DNA of 12,751 bases from Vavraia culicis subsp. floridensis (GCF_000192795.1 NW_007360684.1:1-12751); one strand, 5' to 3'. Counted from the first letter of the stretch, positions 1-8,127 are shown. Translations and numbers: made by a program. The notes: generated by a model from the letters alone, not told the origin.

Positions 1-387
1 ACATTTTTCTTTCCCGTTTCCGCGCTGTTCTAGTATCGTAACGTATTCATGTAAAAGCTCAGCATTGTTGAACACGCCTCTAAAGAGGTTGTAGCAAAAT
101 AAGTGGTACTGCACAGTTCCTTTCTTTATGCTGTTGATCAATGTTAAAAGCTGTCTACCACGCTGTGTATCAAACATATCTTGTGATACATCGTTCGAGG
201 TCATACCTTGGATCATGTTGATGGTATCAGGAGCTAATTTGCAAAAATTGATGATGAATGAATTGTAACATTTCAAGCACATACATGGTTTGCTTGAATG
301 GTAGGATTGGTTTTGCTTAATTTTTGAGTTATACATGGCTCGGCTTGTATTTTTAACATCCTGTGAACTAGGAGCTACACCACACAT
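1..387 (-). CDS. Partial hypothetical Cys-containing protein, open at left edge
   Basis: A minus-strand frame is open for 129 codons from an ATG at 387 to base 1, so the C-terminus lies outside the window. I do not recognise the family. The visible part has a C-x-C-x2-C cluster at residues 35-40 (KPCMCLKC), further Cys at 2, 49, 98 and 129, and an amphipathic helical-looking stretch from about residue 78 (RQLLTLINSIKKG) to 120. There is no transmembrane segment after the start. The same frame continues upstream through a single TAG at 406-408 into a hydrophobic leader that begins at an ATG at 468. The true gene may therefore be a secreted protein starting at 468 and interrupted by that stop, or the protein may start at 387 or at an internal Met (residue 18). 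An open length of 129 codons in AT-rich DNA makes coding likely; function is unknown. Confidence 0.55.
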   Translation of the reverse strand, partial: MCGVAPSSQDVKNTSRAMYNSKIKQNQSYHSSKPCMCLKCYNSFIINFCKLAPDTINMIQGMTSNDVSQDMFDTQRGRQLLTLINSIKKGTVQYHLFCYNLFRGVFNNAELLHEYVTILEQRGNGKEKC

Positions 388-468
388 GTTGCTGCAATGA
401 ACCACCTAGAACATCAGAAGATGAGACAGAGCTGCAAATGTAAAGAGCAGACAGTGTATGCGAACCAT
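388..468 (-). other. Signal-peptide-like leader in frame with the left-edge gene, broken by TAG
   Basis: ATG at 468 opens a 20-codon frame with a short basic start (MVRIH) followed by a hydrophobic core (CLLFTFAALSHLLMF), then TAG at 406-408. Translation past the stop is in frame with the 129-codon frame downstream. The bases just before this ATG, read on the minus strand, are AAAATTTTAGGGGCC, which resembles a microsporidian start signal (AAATTT-like plus a GGG-type variant). I infer a secreted protein whose 5' end carries a nonsense mutation, a sequencing error, or a chance neighbouring short frame. No intron-like GTAAG donor spans the stop. Confidence 0.4.
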
Positions 469-488
469 GGCCCCTAAAATTTTTGGCC
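469..488 (-). promoter_or_regulatory. Putative AAATTT/GGG start signal before the leader ATG
   Basis: On the minus strand the sequence CCAAAAATTTTAGGGGCC lies directly against the ATG at 468. AAATTT-like and C- or G-tract signals close to start codons are known from microsporidia. A similar sequence, 19 of 24 bases by eye, occurs in the same orientation at 10243-10266. Confidence 0.35.
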
Positions 489-962
489 AACTTATACTTT
501 TAAAATTGCCTTTTTTTGTTTTGCAATATACCAACGTAAAATCAACGGTGTAGTGGGAATATGCGATGTTAAAAAATAAAGGAACAATAAAAAGTCACTG
601 TACCACAAGTAACATGTTTTGCTATTTTTAAAGAGTTCAAGAGAGCACAGCTAATATTCTACCAACCGTAATCTGATCTGACAATCTCTAACTATTATAT
701 ATCCCGTTTTAATAATCATTTGATGTATGACCTACTTTGTTTTCCTGTAACACCCATCGTGATAGCTAATCATTCAGTCCTTTCATTTTTTCAAATGATT
801 GTTACTGTTGGCACATTCTGAACAAAATATGTTTTAGTGACCGGTCAATGGTAGCTCATTCATTTATAGCCATCATCCATTGAATTCGGAAATATTTTCA
901 TTGTGGTACCGAGTCACGACCGAATAAATACCTGTTACGTTCTTCTAGTGCAATGTATTTTT

Positions 963-991
963 AGCTGATCACTCTCTTATGTTGATCAGCT
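963..991. repeat. Perfect 9-bp inverted repeat (hairpin)
   Basis: AGCTGATCA at 963-971 is the exact reverse complement of TGATCAGCT at 983-991, with an 11-base loop. No T-run follows and no gene is adjacent. It could be a structured RNA element, a protein-binding palindrome (TGATCA is itself palindromic) or chance. Confidence 0.6.
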
Positions 992-2023
992 CTCCTTATA
1001 GTTGAAGATACATCTTCCTCGTTTATTTATACGACCTACAATGTTTGGTTAATGTACTCGCTACTCTTTGAACGCTTTATCATCACATATTACCGCAAAA
1101 AGATGCAAAACTTTCTTGCTAATAAGCTTACCCGTGCTCATCAATCCAAGCTTTGAATAAAACATTCTGTCTGTTGTATTCATTTACTTTAGTGGTAGCC
1201 CAAACCACGTGTAACCTACTAAATTGGTCTGCTAGAATCTTCTCTTTTATATAGATTTTGATTCTGTGCTAAAAACGGAACATGTTGAATGAACTGCCGG
1301 ACTATCTTCTATACTACATGATACTGCCAATAATACTCTCATTATAATATTTACCGCACGTAATGCCATTATGAATTGTATCTCAGTGTAGATCCACCTT
1401 CAGATGCAATTAAATATACCATGCTGCAAATATATGATGTTGCTAATAACGTTATTTCGGTGTTCATCAATTCATATCCAAGCCGTGGTAACAAAAGAAA
1501 TTTGAGTAGTAGGTTTTATTAAAACTACAAACATCGCGATGCAAATAATGAATTGAACATCTTTCTACAGCAGCTTTGATCAACTAATCATCCACATAAT
1601 TTCGAACATGTCACAAGTACTTTACCACTAGTTCGATTCATTTCGTTCTAAATTATTGTTATTGGTCGTATACAAAAAATTAAAACAAGATATTTAGGGA
1701 AACATAGATCGAGATGGGCCACAACGGACTAGAATAGTATGCTTTGAATATTTTTGATGTGTGAAGGAATGAATGAACATGCTGTTAGTGAAAAACAGAG
1801 ATCAAGGCATGTTCCCAAATCAATACTAATACGATGTTTTTTGCTTTTATCTAGGGCCTGTGCACTTGCAAACCATTTCAGCATCACATCTGATCATTAT
1901 CTTGCACATTCTCATCCTCTTTCCTTTGTTTTGAAGTTAACTCTGATTAATTGTAAAACTCCCTACTTTAAATATTCCTAGTTATAATACCTTAGGCAGT
2001 CTGCACTGACTGACAGACATCAT

Positions 2024-2445
2024 CATAGAGCTCTGGGCTTAAATTTGTACATGTGAGATGATAATTTGGCCAATGCACATTTAGTGACAAAAGGGACATG
2101 GGTCTCACTGCATAAAGACAGATAGCAATGATAGACTCACATGCTCATGCGAGCGTTGTGCATGCGGCTGTAGGAGACTTTATTAAAAATTACTTCCTTG
2201 TACTGTGTAGAGCAGAAGCGAGTATCTAAGAACGGGAAGCTCTAAGGAGATAAATAAATGTTCTTAAAAACAAGATGTTCCGACTCATTGTGGGCATTAA
2301 ATGGTAGGCGGATGTATGTTGTGATCGCGTTGTGGCAAGCCCTAAGCAAAGGTTAGTTGTGCTACTGTTAACCTCTCTCGGAAGGATCCGTGGTTGCCCT
2401 ACAACCCCAGCACAGAGTTATATAGAGTAATGCTATTGGTGTCAT
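2024..2445 (-). pseudogene. Possible decayed secreted-protein frame
   Basis: An ATG at 2445 opens a 25-codon frame with a signal-peptide-like start (MTPIALLYITLCWGCRA) that ends at TAA 2368-2370. The same frame then shows two more stops within six codons, followed by three open stretches of roughly 35 to 38 codons each, separated by one TAG and one TGA, down to a TGA near 2024. Cys, His and Tyr are frequent in the peptides. This could be a gene that has decayed by point mutation, but stretches of this length also occur by chance at 40-50 percent GC, and the plus strand shows a comparable 33-codon frame at 2128-2229. Weak call. Confidence 0.2.
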
Positions 2446-2731
2446 TGGCTGAAGTATATCCAAAAAAGCACACTTGACAAAATGCAAGTACGAAGTGCTG
2501 CTAACTAAAGCTAATTCTAAAAAACGGGGAGTGTTATGAGCGGTTTAATTAAATGCTTTCGTTTAAGCGCACCACATAAGTTAAGAATAGAATCATTCGT
2601 TGGCACAATGGACAAATCTCTAAGATAACAAATGAGATAAAAATTTATTGCAATAAAAAACACGCTTACACACATCATTACTAACTATCATCCGCAATTA
2701 GAGCACTAGTTCATGTGATGACATCAAAAAG

Positions 2732-2748
2732 AATTTTTCGCATCCCCG
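2732..2748 (+). promoter_or_regulatory. Start signal (AATTTTT plus CCCC) of the EED-like gene
   Basis: AATTTTT at 2732-2738 and CCCC at 2744-2747 lie one base from the ATG at 2749. This matches the microsporidian AAATTT-like and CCC-like arrangement and supports the chosen start. Confidence 0.55.
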
Positions 2749-3765
2749 ATGGAGTTCGTGACAAAAAGGGTTCTAGGCTCTACATTTGTGTCAAAGATAT
2801 GCTTGCACAGACACAAAAAGATTTTCTGTGTCTATGGTCGGCGCAATGCATACATTATGAACTACGTCCTAGAACAACTGCAGAAATTTCTTGATGAAGA
2901 TGTCAGGGAAGAGTTTCTGTGCTGCACATTTTGCGATTCCAAGAATAAAACTTTTTTGATACTGGGTGGCGAGCGAGGAATCCTTAAAGTAATCGATCTC
3001 AATCTTGGTTCATTTTACATCGCACTGAAAGGGCATGGCGGTCCGATAATCGATATGTTGCACAATGAGATCCGTCCAAATGTTGTGTTCAGTGCAAGTA
3101 GTGATACGACAATAAGAATGTGGGATATACACCGTGTGTGTACTTTAGCTATTTTTGGTGGCTTGGCCGGTCACGAGGACGTGGTCCTGAGCATTGATAT
3201 GAGTGCCGATGGCAATTACCTTGTGTCCAGCGGTACCGATAATTCCATAAAAGTATGGTCGATTCCTAATATAACAGACAAATTTACTGCCAAGGACACA
3301 TCTTCCGTGCTGGGAAAATATCATTTTGTAAATTCTGAGTTCAGTCGCGCCGATATTCCCATTAAAATAAACTACCCTATTTTTAATTCACAGGTATTGC
3401 ACAAAGCCTATATAAATTGCGTGAAATTCTTCGGAAACGTAATCATAAGCAAGAACATCAGCAAAAGACTGGCAATTGTCAAATTCAAGGGTAACTATGA
3501 AATATACAAAAACTCCGTAGACTCGGACGTTATTATCCTGAAGGAATACAAATTTAAGGAGAAATTGATACATAAGTTCACGATTTTTGGCTCTAAATTG
3601 GTGATATTTGACGAGAAAGGAAATTGTCATATAATCAACCTGTCCTCGTATGAAGAACCTATCCAAACAGTGCACGTAGATAACGTGAAAGATGCTTCTT
3701 TGATCAACGATTTACTTTTCGTTGTATCGAACAATAATGAAGTTCTCTGTTATTCAATTAATTAA
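2749..3765 (+). CDS. EED: EED/ESC-type WD40 protein, putative PRC2 subunit
   Basis: The 338-residue protein resembles EED, the WD40 propeller that binds EZH2 and reads trimethyl-lysine in Polycomb repressive complex 2. The best evidence is the segment at about 131-171: LAIFGGLAGHEDVVLSID followed by SSGTDNSIKVWSI matches the EED segment containing IFGGVEGHRDEVLSADY and LKLWRI. A second family-specific block at 205-235 (IKINYPIFNSQVLHKAYINC, then VIISK) matches the EED insert that leads into the next blade. GGERGILKVID (73-83) and SASSDTTIRMWD (115-126) are further blades. The protein lacks the long disordered N-terminus of animal EED (about 440 residues). The last blades (about 265-338) are weakly conserved, and the aromatic cage appears altered. 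Starting at 2749 places CCCC directly upstream. A generic WD40 protein is possible, but the two family blocks make EED the best call. Confidence 0.82.
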   Translation: MEFVTKRVLGSTFVSKICLHRHKKIFCVYGRRNAYIMNYVLEQLQKFLDEDVREEFLCCTFCDSKNKTFLILGGERGILKVIDLNLGSFYIALKGHGGPIIDMLHNEIRPNVVFSASSDTTIRMWDIHRVCTLAIFGGLAGHEDVVLSIDMSADGNYLVSSGTDNSIKVWSIPNITDKFTAKDTSSVLGKYHFVNSEFSRADIPIKINYPIFNSQVLHKAYINCVKFFGNVIISKNISKRLAIVKFKGNYEIYKNSVDSDVIILKEYKFKEKLIHKFTIFGSKLVIFDEKGNCHIINLSSYEEPIQTVHVDNVKDASLINDLLFVVSNNNEVLCYSIN

Positions 3766-4354
3766 AGGCTAATTTATTTTATAATTACATCGAATGACTC
3801 GCTGCGCTATTTCTTCATGAAATGGAACAAAAATATTTTTTACCATTCCAAAAGATTCTCTTCTCAGTGATGTAATATATGAATCAATAACTCATCTTCT
3901 AAGCAAATGATAGCTCTATATCACAGTTTTACTACATGCCAATTTTTAAACTTATCACCTGATGAGGCACATATTGCACTCAGAGAAAAACCATAATTAC
4001 TTGGATATAAAATTAAATATTATTAACATGCCATCTATTTAACAACGTTAAGGGGCGTACATTCTACAATTTGAACGAAAGCTATTCTTTGTTTTTATTC
4101 AAAGTATATTTATTTATCCTCTCAGATAACTTAACAAAAATTATGTTTTACCTCTCGAATGGAGTGCTCTAGCTGTTTAAGAAGATAAAGAGCTCAGTTC
4201 AGTGACTAATATGATCCTTAACCGGACTACGCAATTCAATAATGTTCATTCATAGTGCAGCTACGCAATCTTGGTAAAAACTTCGTTTTGAAACAAAACA
4301 AGCAATATTTACCGTTAAGTCATGTGAAATGCAGAAACATCTTTAATTAGCGCA
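3766..4354. other. Convergent 3'-3' spacer between the EED-like and coiled-coil genes
   Basis: Both flanking genes end here, so no promoter is required. Only frames under about 20 codons with ATG were noticed, such as one from 3819. No strong hairpin or RNA gene was recognised. Confidence 0.6.
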
Positions 4355-5863
4355 TCATGGCTTCTTAAAAAATGGCTTTTTTATTATAGGACTTGAATCA
4401 GAAAATGTAAGATTCTGAAAAAATGATATGTTCTTCTCTTCTGCTGGCCTCTTGGTTACTTCTGGTTTTGTTCTCGTCAAAACTTTCGGCAGAACAAACG
4501 GTATTCTTTTGTTTTGGCTTTCTTTCTCTTGTCCTTCATTCACATGTTTGACGTTATTAACATTTGTTTTCCTCTTTTTCGTGGGTTTGGTATTTACAGT
4601 TTTTACAGTTTCAGCTTTAAGGTCTTTTGCCGTTTTTTTGCTTTTCTTCTCGTCGGTTTTTACAGCCGTACCACTCATCGCAAAACATTTATTAAGTTTT
4701 TCTTCGGCCTTCAGCGATTGCTCCTCATTAGCATTTATCTTTCTGTTAAGCAAAACCAATGAAGACTCAAGATCGTTGTCGTATTGCTCGCCTCCATATA
4801 CCTTCTTCATTTTCAAATTATTGTTCTCCAACTGTTTTATAACTTTATTCTGCAGCTGTACTATTTCCTCTTTCTGGTGTAAACTGTTTTTCATGTATTC
4901 GTAGTCATCTTTTAACTTCTTTATCTCTGTTTCTTTCTTTTCAATTTCTTTTTGATCAACAACATTCCGATTTTGTGGTACTCTCTTCTCAAGCATATCA
5001 TTGTATCTACACTTTTCTTCCTCCAGGATCCTTCTATATTCTTCTTTATCTTCTAATCTAGACGCTATCTCAGTTTTTATTCTCTTAGCCAGTTTCATAT
5101 TATCCTTGGTCAGCTCGTCTATCTTTTCTTCGTACTTTATTCTATCTATCTTGAAATTTACTGTCAAACTTTCATGTTCCTTCATTTTTTCCGTTAAACT
5201 AGCAATTTGATCCCGATAATTTTCTTCTAAAGCATTCTTCTCTTCTAGTAATGTGTTCCTGTATTTGAACTCGCCCAACTGTTTCTGATTGACTTTGGCT
5301 AAATCATCGTACTTTTTCATCAACTCATTGTACTTGTTGGTAATCTCTGTACACTTTTTTTCCAAACCTGCTCCTTTCTTCAAATGCGTTTTCTCACCTG
5401 ATAATTTATCATTTTTATCCGTCAACTCTTTGTTTCTGTGGGTTAATCTGTCATTTTCCTCCATCAATTTGTCTAATTCCTTCTTTAATTTGTCCAATTT
5501 AGTATTAACTGCTTTATCCTGTACATTTTTACCACGTCCAACTTCAATATTTAGGCTCTCAATTCTCCGTTTCTGTTCCTCATTAATTACCTGCAAATTC
5601 TTTATATTCTTATTAAGTGCTGCAAGCTCTGTGCGTAAATTACTGTCAATCCTGCCGATTTCCACATTTTGTTTTTCAAATTCTTCCAGCTTGTTTTTTA
5701 AATCCATGATTTGTTTTTTTAACGCTCCTATTTTATCATCTTTCTCGATGATTTGACTGAATAAGGATGTGTGCAGTCTGTGAAACTGCGCTATACGAGC
5801 AGAAAAGAATCTTTGCTCGAGAACACGTGTTCGCGAAGAGAGTGTAAGATATTGGTGATCCAT
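4355..5863 (-). CDS. Long coiled-coil protein with basic C-terminal tail
   Basis: The product is 502 residues from ATG 5863. Two further in-frame codons upstream lead only to a TTG at 5872, and CCC lies between them and this ATG, so 5863 is the likely start. A short aromatic/Arg-rich head (1-35) precedes a nearly continuous coiled coil from about 37 to 390, rich in Lys, Glu, Leu and Asn with heptad spacing (for example KLKKELDKLMEENDRL). A Lys-rich linker with a possible nuclear localisation signal (KPTKKRKT, about 426-433) follows, then a tail with SFFQNLTFSDSSP and KKPFFKKP. There is no transmembrane segment and no ATPase head, so it is not an SMC protein. A structural role at the spindle pole, kinetochore or nuclear periphery would fit, but the sequence does not decide. 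The family is not recognised. Confidence 0.88.
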   Translation of the reverse strand: MDHQYLTLSSRTRVLEQRFFSARIAQFHRLHTSLFSQIIEKDDKIGALKKQIMDLKNKLEEFEKQNVEIGRIDSNLRTELAALNKNIKNLQVINEEQKRRIESLNIEVGRGKNVQDKAVNTKLDKLKKELDKLMEENDRLTHRNKELTDKNDKLSGEKTHLKKGAGLEKKCTEITNKYNELMKKYDDLAKVNQKQLGEFKYRNTLLEEKNALEENYRDQIASLTEKMKEHESLTVNFKIDRIKYEEKIDELTKDNMKLAKRIKTEIASRLEDKEEYRRILEEEKCRYNDMLEKRVPQNRNVVDQKEIEKKETEIKKLKDDYEYMKNSLHQKEEIVQLQNKVIKQLENNNLKMKKVYGGEQYDNDLESSLVLLNRKINANEEQSLKAEEKLNKCFAMSGTAVKTDEKKSKKTAKDLKAETVKTVNTKPTKKRKTNVNNVKHVNEGQEKESQNKRIPFVLPKVLTRTKPEVTKRPAEEKNISFFQNLTFSDSSPIIKKPFFKKP

Positions 5864-5880
5864 GAAGGGCAAATTATTTT
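5864..5880 (-). promoter_or_regulatory. Start signal of the coiled-coil gene
   Basis: Read on the minus strand, AAAATAATTTGCCCTTC precedes the ATG at 5863, with CCC at 5869-5867, three bases before the start. It overlaps the extra codons of the longer frame and so argues for the shorter protein. Confidence 0.5.
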
Positions 5881-6146
5881 TTTGAGCTGATGTAAAGGAA
5901 CCCGCTATTTAAAATGCCAAAACATTTTATAACATTCATCAGAACATTTTATGAACATAATGCCAAATATTAGACAATAAACTGAGCAAATATGGTAATA
6001 CGAATGTATAATCAATCCTATGGGCATGAAAAGATGCTGAACGGTGCAATATTCTGTGCTAGATACTAAGAACATGATAAATTGATGTATATCACATGTA
6101 ACTGGAGAAAAAAGCAATGTTTATATTTGAACATACGCAATGTCTT

Positions 6147-6179
6147 GACAAATTGGGCATTATTGCCAAAAATATTGTC
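6147..6179. repeat. Imperfect inverted repeat
   Basis: GACAA pairs with TTGTC and, inside it, TTGGGCA pairs with TGCCAA around a TTAT loop with one bulged G and unpaired A-rich bases. It lies in the 5' region of the coiled-coil gene and downstream of Trm11. It may be incidental. Confidence 0.3.
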
Positions 6180-6504
6180 TATGTAGGTATTAAATAAAGA
6201 ATCTTTCTTAACTAATGGTTACAAACGAGTTAAATAAAACATTCATATCTTCAAATGGATCACATAAAATTTATTTAGTACATCAACACGCTTAAAATAT
6301 CTTGGTCCTGTGGAAAACGTACTGCCTAACATATTAAAAACTTGCAACAGAGGTACAAAAACCTATTTGAAACATCTTCTGCTGAACGAGAAACGTTTAA
6401 TCTACGCCATGCAATTGATTTTTCAGTATTATTTGTGGTTTAATAGGTGTTTTGTGCCATTTATCGTACGAAAGATTCATCACTATCATTCCAAATATTG
6501 GTGT

Positions 6505-7782
6505 CTATATCCTTTGAAAAAGATAAAATACTCGCTCACACGTCCGTAGCTTCTGATTTACAAACAGAATAAGTTCATATCTTTCAAAAAGTGTTCTAAT
6601 TTCCTTTTCAAACCCGCATACCACCGAAAAACATACTCGTCCACCTCTTCGCAAAACTCTGTTACACATATCTTTCAGTCCCTCAATAAGTGATAACATG
6701 GTCTCCTTCTGCAGTGATGCTCGTATACCGTACGGCAGGTCTGTTATTACGTGATCTGCTTCTTTAAAATGGTCAGAAAAAACAGATGCCCGAAAAACAC
6801 CGAGAAGACGCTCCCCAACACCGAACTGATAAAAATTTGAATGGATCGATGTTCCAACAAGACTCGTTCTTACGCCCGGCAGCTGTGTCAGGAATAACTT
6901 GTTCTCTGTTCTATAATACTCGTCAGTTTTCATTTTGTCATTGTATGATGCTACCATCTGTCTTGCATTTGGTTCTAGCGATTTCACGTTTTCCTTGTTG
7001 TTTTCTCCAAAGGTGTTCTGTCCGATCATTTGTCTTTTGCTTATATCGCTACCAATTACATAGCAACCCATCAAAGCACAGTACAATATGATACTGCCAC
7101 TGCCTACAAACGGGTCTAAAACAATGCAATTATTATTGGAAACCGTTACATTGAACATAAAAGCTGATACTTCCAGGTCCATTGCTGTATGCCCGATAAA
7201 CAGTCTGTTTGGTACTGCATAGCGCAGCATTTCTTTCCTTTTAGAGGTCTTCACGTGTATGGAAAAGTACGTTTTGTCTGGTGTGCAGCTGACAACATAA
7301 ATTATTGTGAACGGGACATTGAGAATAGGTTCAACGTGGTGGAAAAAATCAAATTTATCCTGAAACTCGGCTGTATGTTTTATTTTGCATCCAAAAGTCT
7401 CGGTTACCCGTTCCAACCTTACTTTCTTCCCGTCTTCATTTATTTCCCGTTCCTCATACTTCATCCCGTTCACCTTCCCAAGCAGATAAAGTTTAGCAAA
7501 TTCATCCGTTTTTTTTCGAATTTTTTCTTTGAAGGCATCATCAACAACGAACAATCTTTGGTTCACCTCGCTTTTATGAAGCAAAAAGGAAACATTTTTA
7601 ACAAATATGGACCTCCCACAAATTTCGTGAACCGCTTCAAAGGTGGTTTTGACGATTACGTAAGGATGATTTTCCTGCGGTAGACTAATTATCTCATGGG
7701 GATGATTACTTAGAATAGACAATACCTCGTGCATTCGGAAGTTTTGATAAGTATTAACCAGGCGAACGAGAAAAACATACAT
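6505..7782 (-). CDS. TRM11: tRNA (guanine-10-N2)-methyltransferase catalytic subunit Trm11
   Basis: Trm11, activated by the small protein Trm112, methylates N2 of guanosine 10 in tRNAs using S-adenosylmethionine. The 425-residue protein is close to the yeast length (about 433). An N-terminal THUMP-type RNA-binding region occupies roughly 1-170. The family signature NRLFIGHTAMD (192-202) corresponds to KRHFIGNTSMD in human TRMT11. SAM motif I is DPFVGSGS (223-230), followed by CYVIGSDIS (240-248). The catalytic motif is TDLPYGIR (347-354), with DLPY in place of the usual DPPY. Between motifs I and IV there are about 30 more residues than in the human enzyme (around 260-330), of low complexity and no recognised fold. 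The ATG at 7782 has CCCC seven bases upstream. Very likely correct; the function follows from the family. Confidence 0.93.
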   Translation of the reverse strand: MYVFLVRLVNTYQNFRMHEVLSILSNHPHEIISLPQENHPYVIVKTTFEAVHEICGRSIFVKNVSFLLHKSEVNQRLFVVDDAFKEKIRKKTDEFAKLYLLGKVNGMKYEEREINEDGKKVRLERVTETFGCKIKHTAEFQDKFDFFHHVEPILNVPFTIIYVVSCTPDKTYFSIHVKTSKRKEMLRYAVPNRLFIGHTAMDLEVSAFMFNVTVSNNNCIVLDPFVGSGSIILYCALMGCYVIGSDISKRQMIGQNTFGENNKENVKSLEPNARQMVASYNDKMKTDEYYRTENKLFLTQLPGVRTSLVGTSIHSNFYQFGVGERLLGVFRASVFSDHFKEADHVITDLPYGIRASLQKETMLSLIEGLKDMCNRVLRRGGRVCFSVVCGFEKEIRTLFERYELILFVNQKLRTCERVFYLFQRI

Positions 7783-7793
7783 ATCGTAAGGGG
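7783..7793 (-). promoter_or_regulatory. C-tract start signal of TRM11
   Basis: On the minus strand CCCC (7793-7790) lies seven bases before the ATG, with an AAATT run a little further up (about 7807-7812). Confidence 0.4.
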
Positions 7794-8091
7794 TCGCAAC
7801 AAGCAGAATTTAATCGATTTATCAAACGCAGACACGTATTTATCCATGTTTATCCCAGCGCTCTAGCCATAAAAGCGCATTCAGCCATTATTATTTACGA
7901 ACTTGTTTGTTTTAAACTGCTTAACCAACTAAGAAAAATCGTTTAACAGAGGATCGTTTTAAGTTAAGAATGGCAATGCTATTGCTTATACATTTAAATA
8001 CTGGCGGTGATATGATATATCGATGATGAGCACATATATTGCTTCTACAAATGAAATTTAGTATATTTATTAAGAATTAAATCCGCCACAC

Positions 8092-8127
8092 ACAATTTTA
8101 TGAGAGACAACTCAAAATTAAAATTGT
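8092..8127. repeat. Perfect 9-bp AT-rich inverted repeat
   Basis: ACAATTTTA (8092-8100) is the exact reverse complement of TAAAATTGT (8119-8127), separated by 18 bases. The AT-rich composition makes chance plausible. Confidence 0.4.

Larger units (their letters stand above)
469..2748. other. Long spacer of about 2.3 kb without a convincing gene
   Basis: No ATG-initiated frame of convincing length or recognisable product is present. The longest small frame begins at ATG 1757 (plus, 74 codons); it lacks the start signal and is not similar to anything I recognise. The spacer holds a perfect hairpin at 963-991, a GC-richer island around 2100-2400, and a minus-strand frame with scattered stops between about 2445 and 2024. 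I found no convincing tRNA B-box with pairing T-stem, and no rRNA or snRNA core. Confidence 0.6.
5864..6504. other. Spacer between the coiled-coil gene start and the Trm11 gene end
   Basis: No gene is supported. It holds an imperfect hairpin around 6147-6179 (TTGGGCA against TGCCAA flanked by GACAA and TTGTC) and a 79-codon plus frame from GTG 6310 that runs into the Trm11 3' end and looks like chance. Confidence 0.5.

Noticed and set aside
388..410. Intron spanning the TAG at 406-408
   Set aside because: No GTAAG-type donor is present upstream of the stop, and the distance to the downstream frame is too short for a plausible intron.
1628..1640. GTTCGATTC resembling a tRNA B-box
   Set aside because: The flanking bases do not form a T-stem and no acceptor stem or A-box is found at the right distance.
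1793..1815. ACAGAGATCAAGGCATGTTCCC resembling the U6 snRNA core
   Set aside because: The AGC triad and the internal stem-loop that must follow are not present, and the 5' stem is missing.
1757..1981. 74-codon plus-strand frame in the large spacer
   Set aside because: No start signal, no recognisable motif, and a length expected by chance. The upstream TTG at 1754 adds nothing.
4428..5756. Plus-strand frames opposite the coiled-coil gene
   Set aside because: They are shadows: Phe/Ser/Leu-rich translations are the expected complement of Lys/Glu-rich coiled-coil codons.
5905..6117. 70-codon minus frame upstream of the coiled-coil gene
   Set aside because: No C-tract, low complexity and no family resemblance; likely chance in the spacer.
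6310..6549. 79-codon plus frame starting at GTG
   Set aside because: It overlaps the TRM11 3' end on the other strand, has no ATG until 6409 and no recognisable domain.
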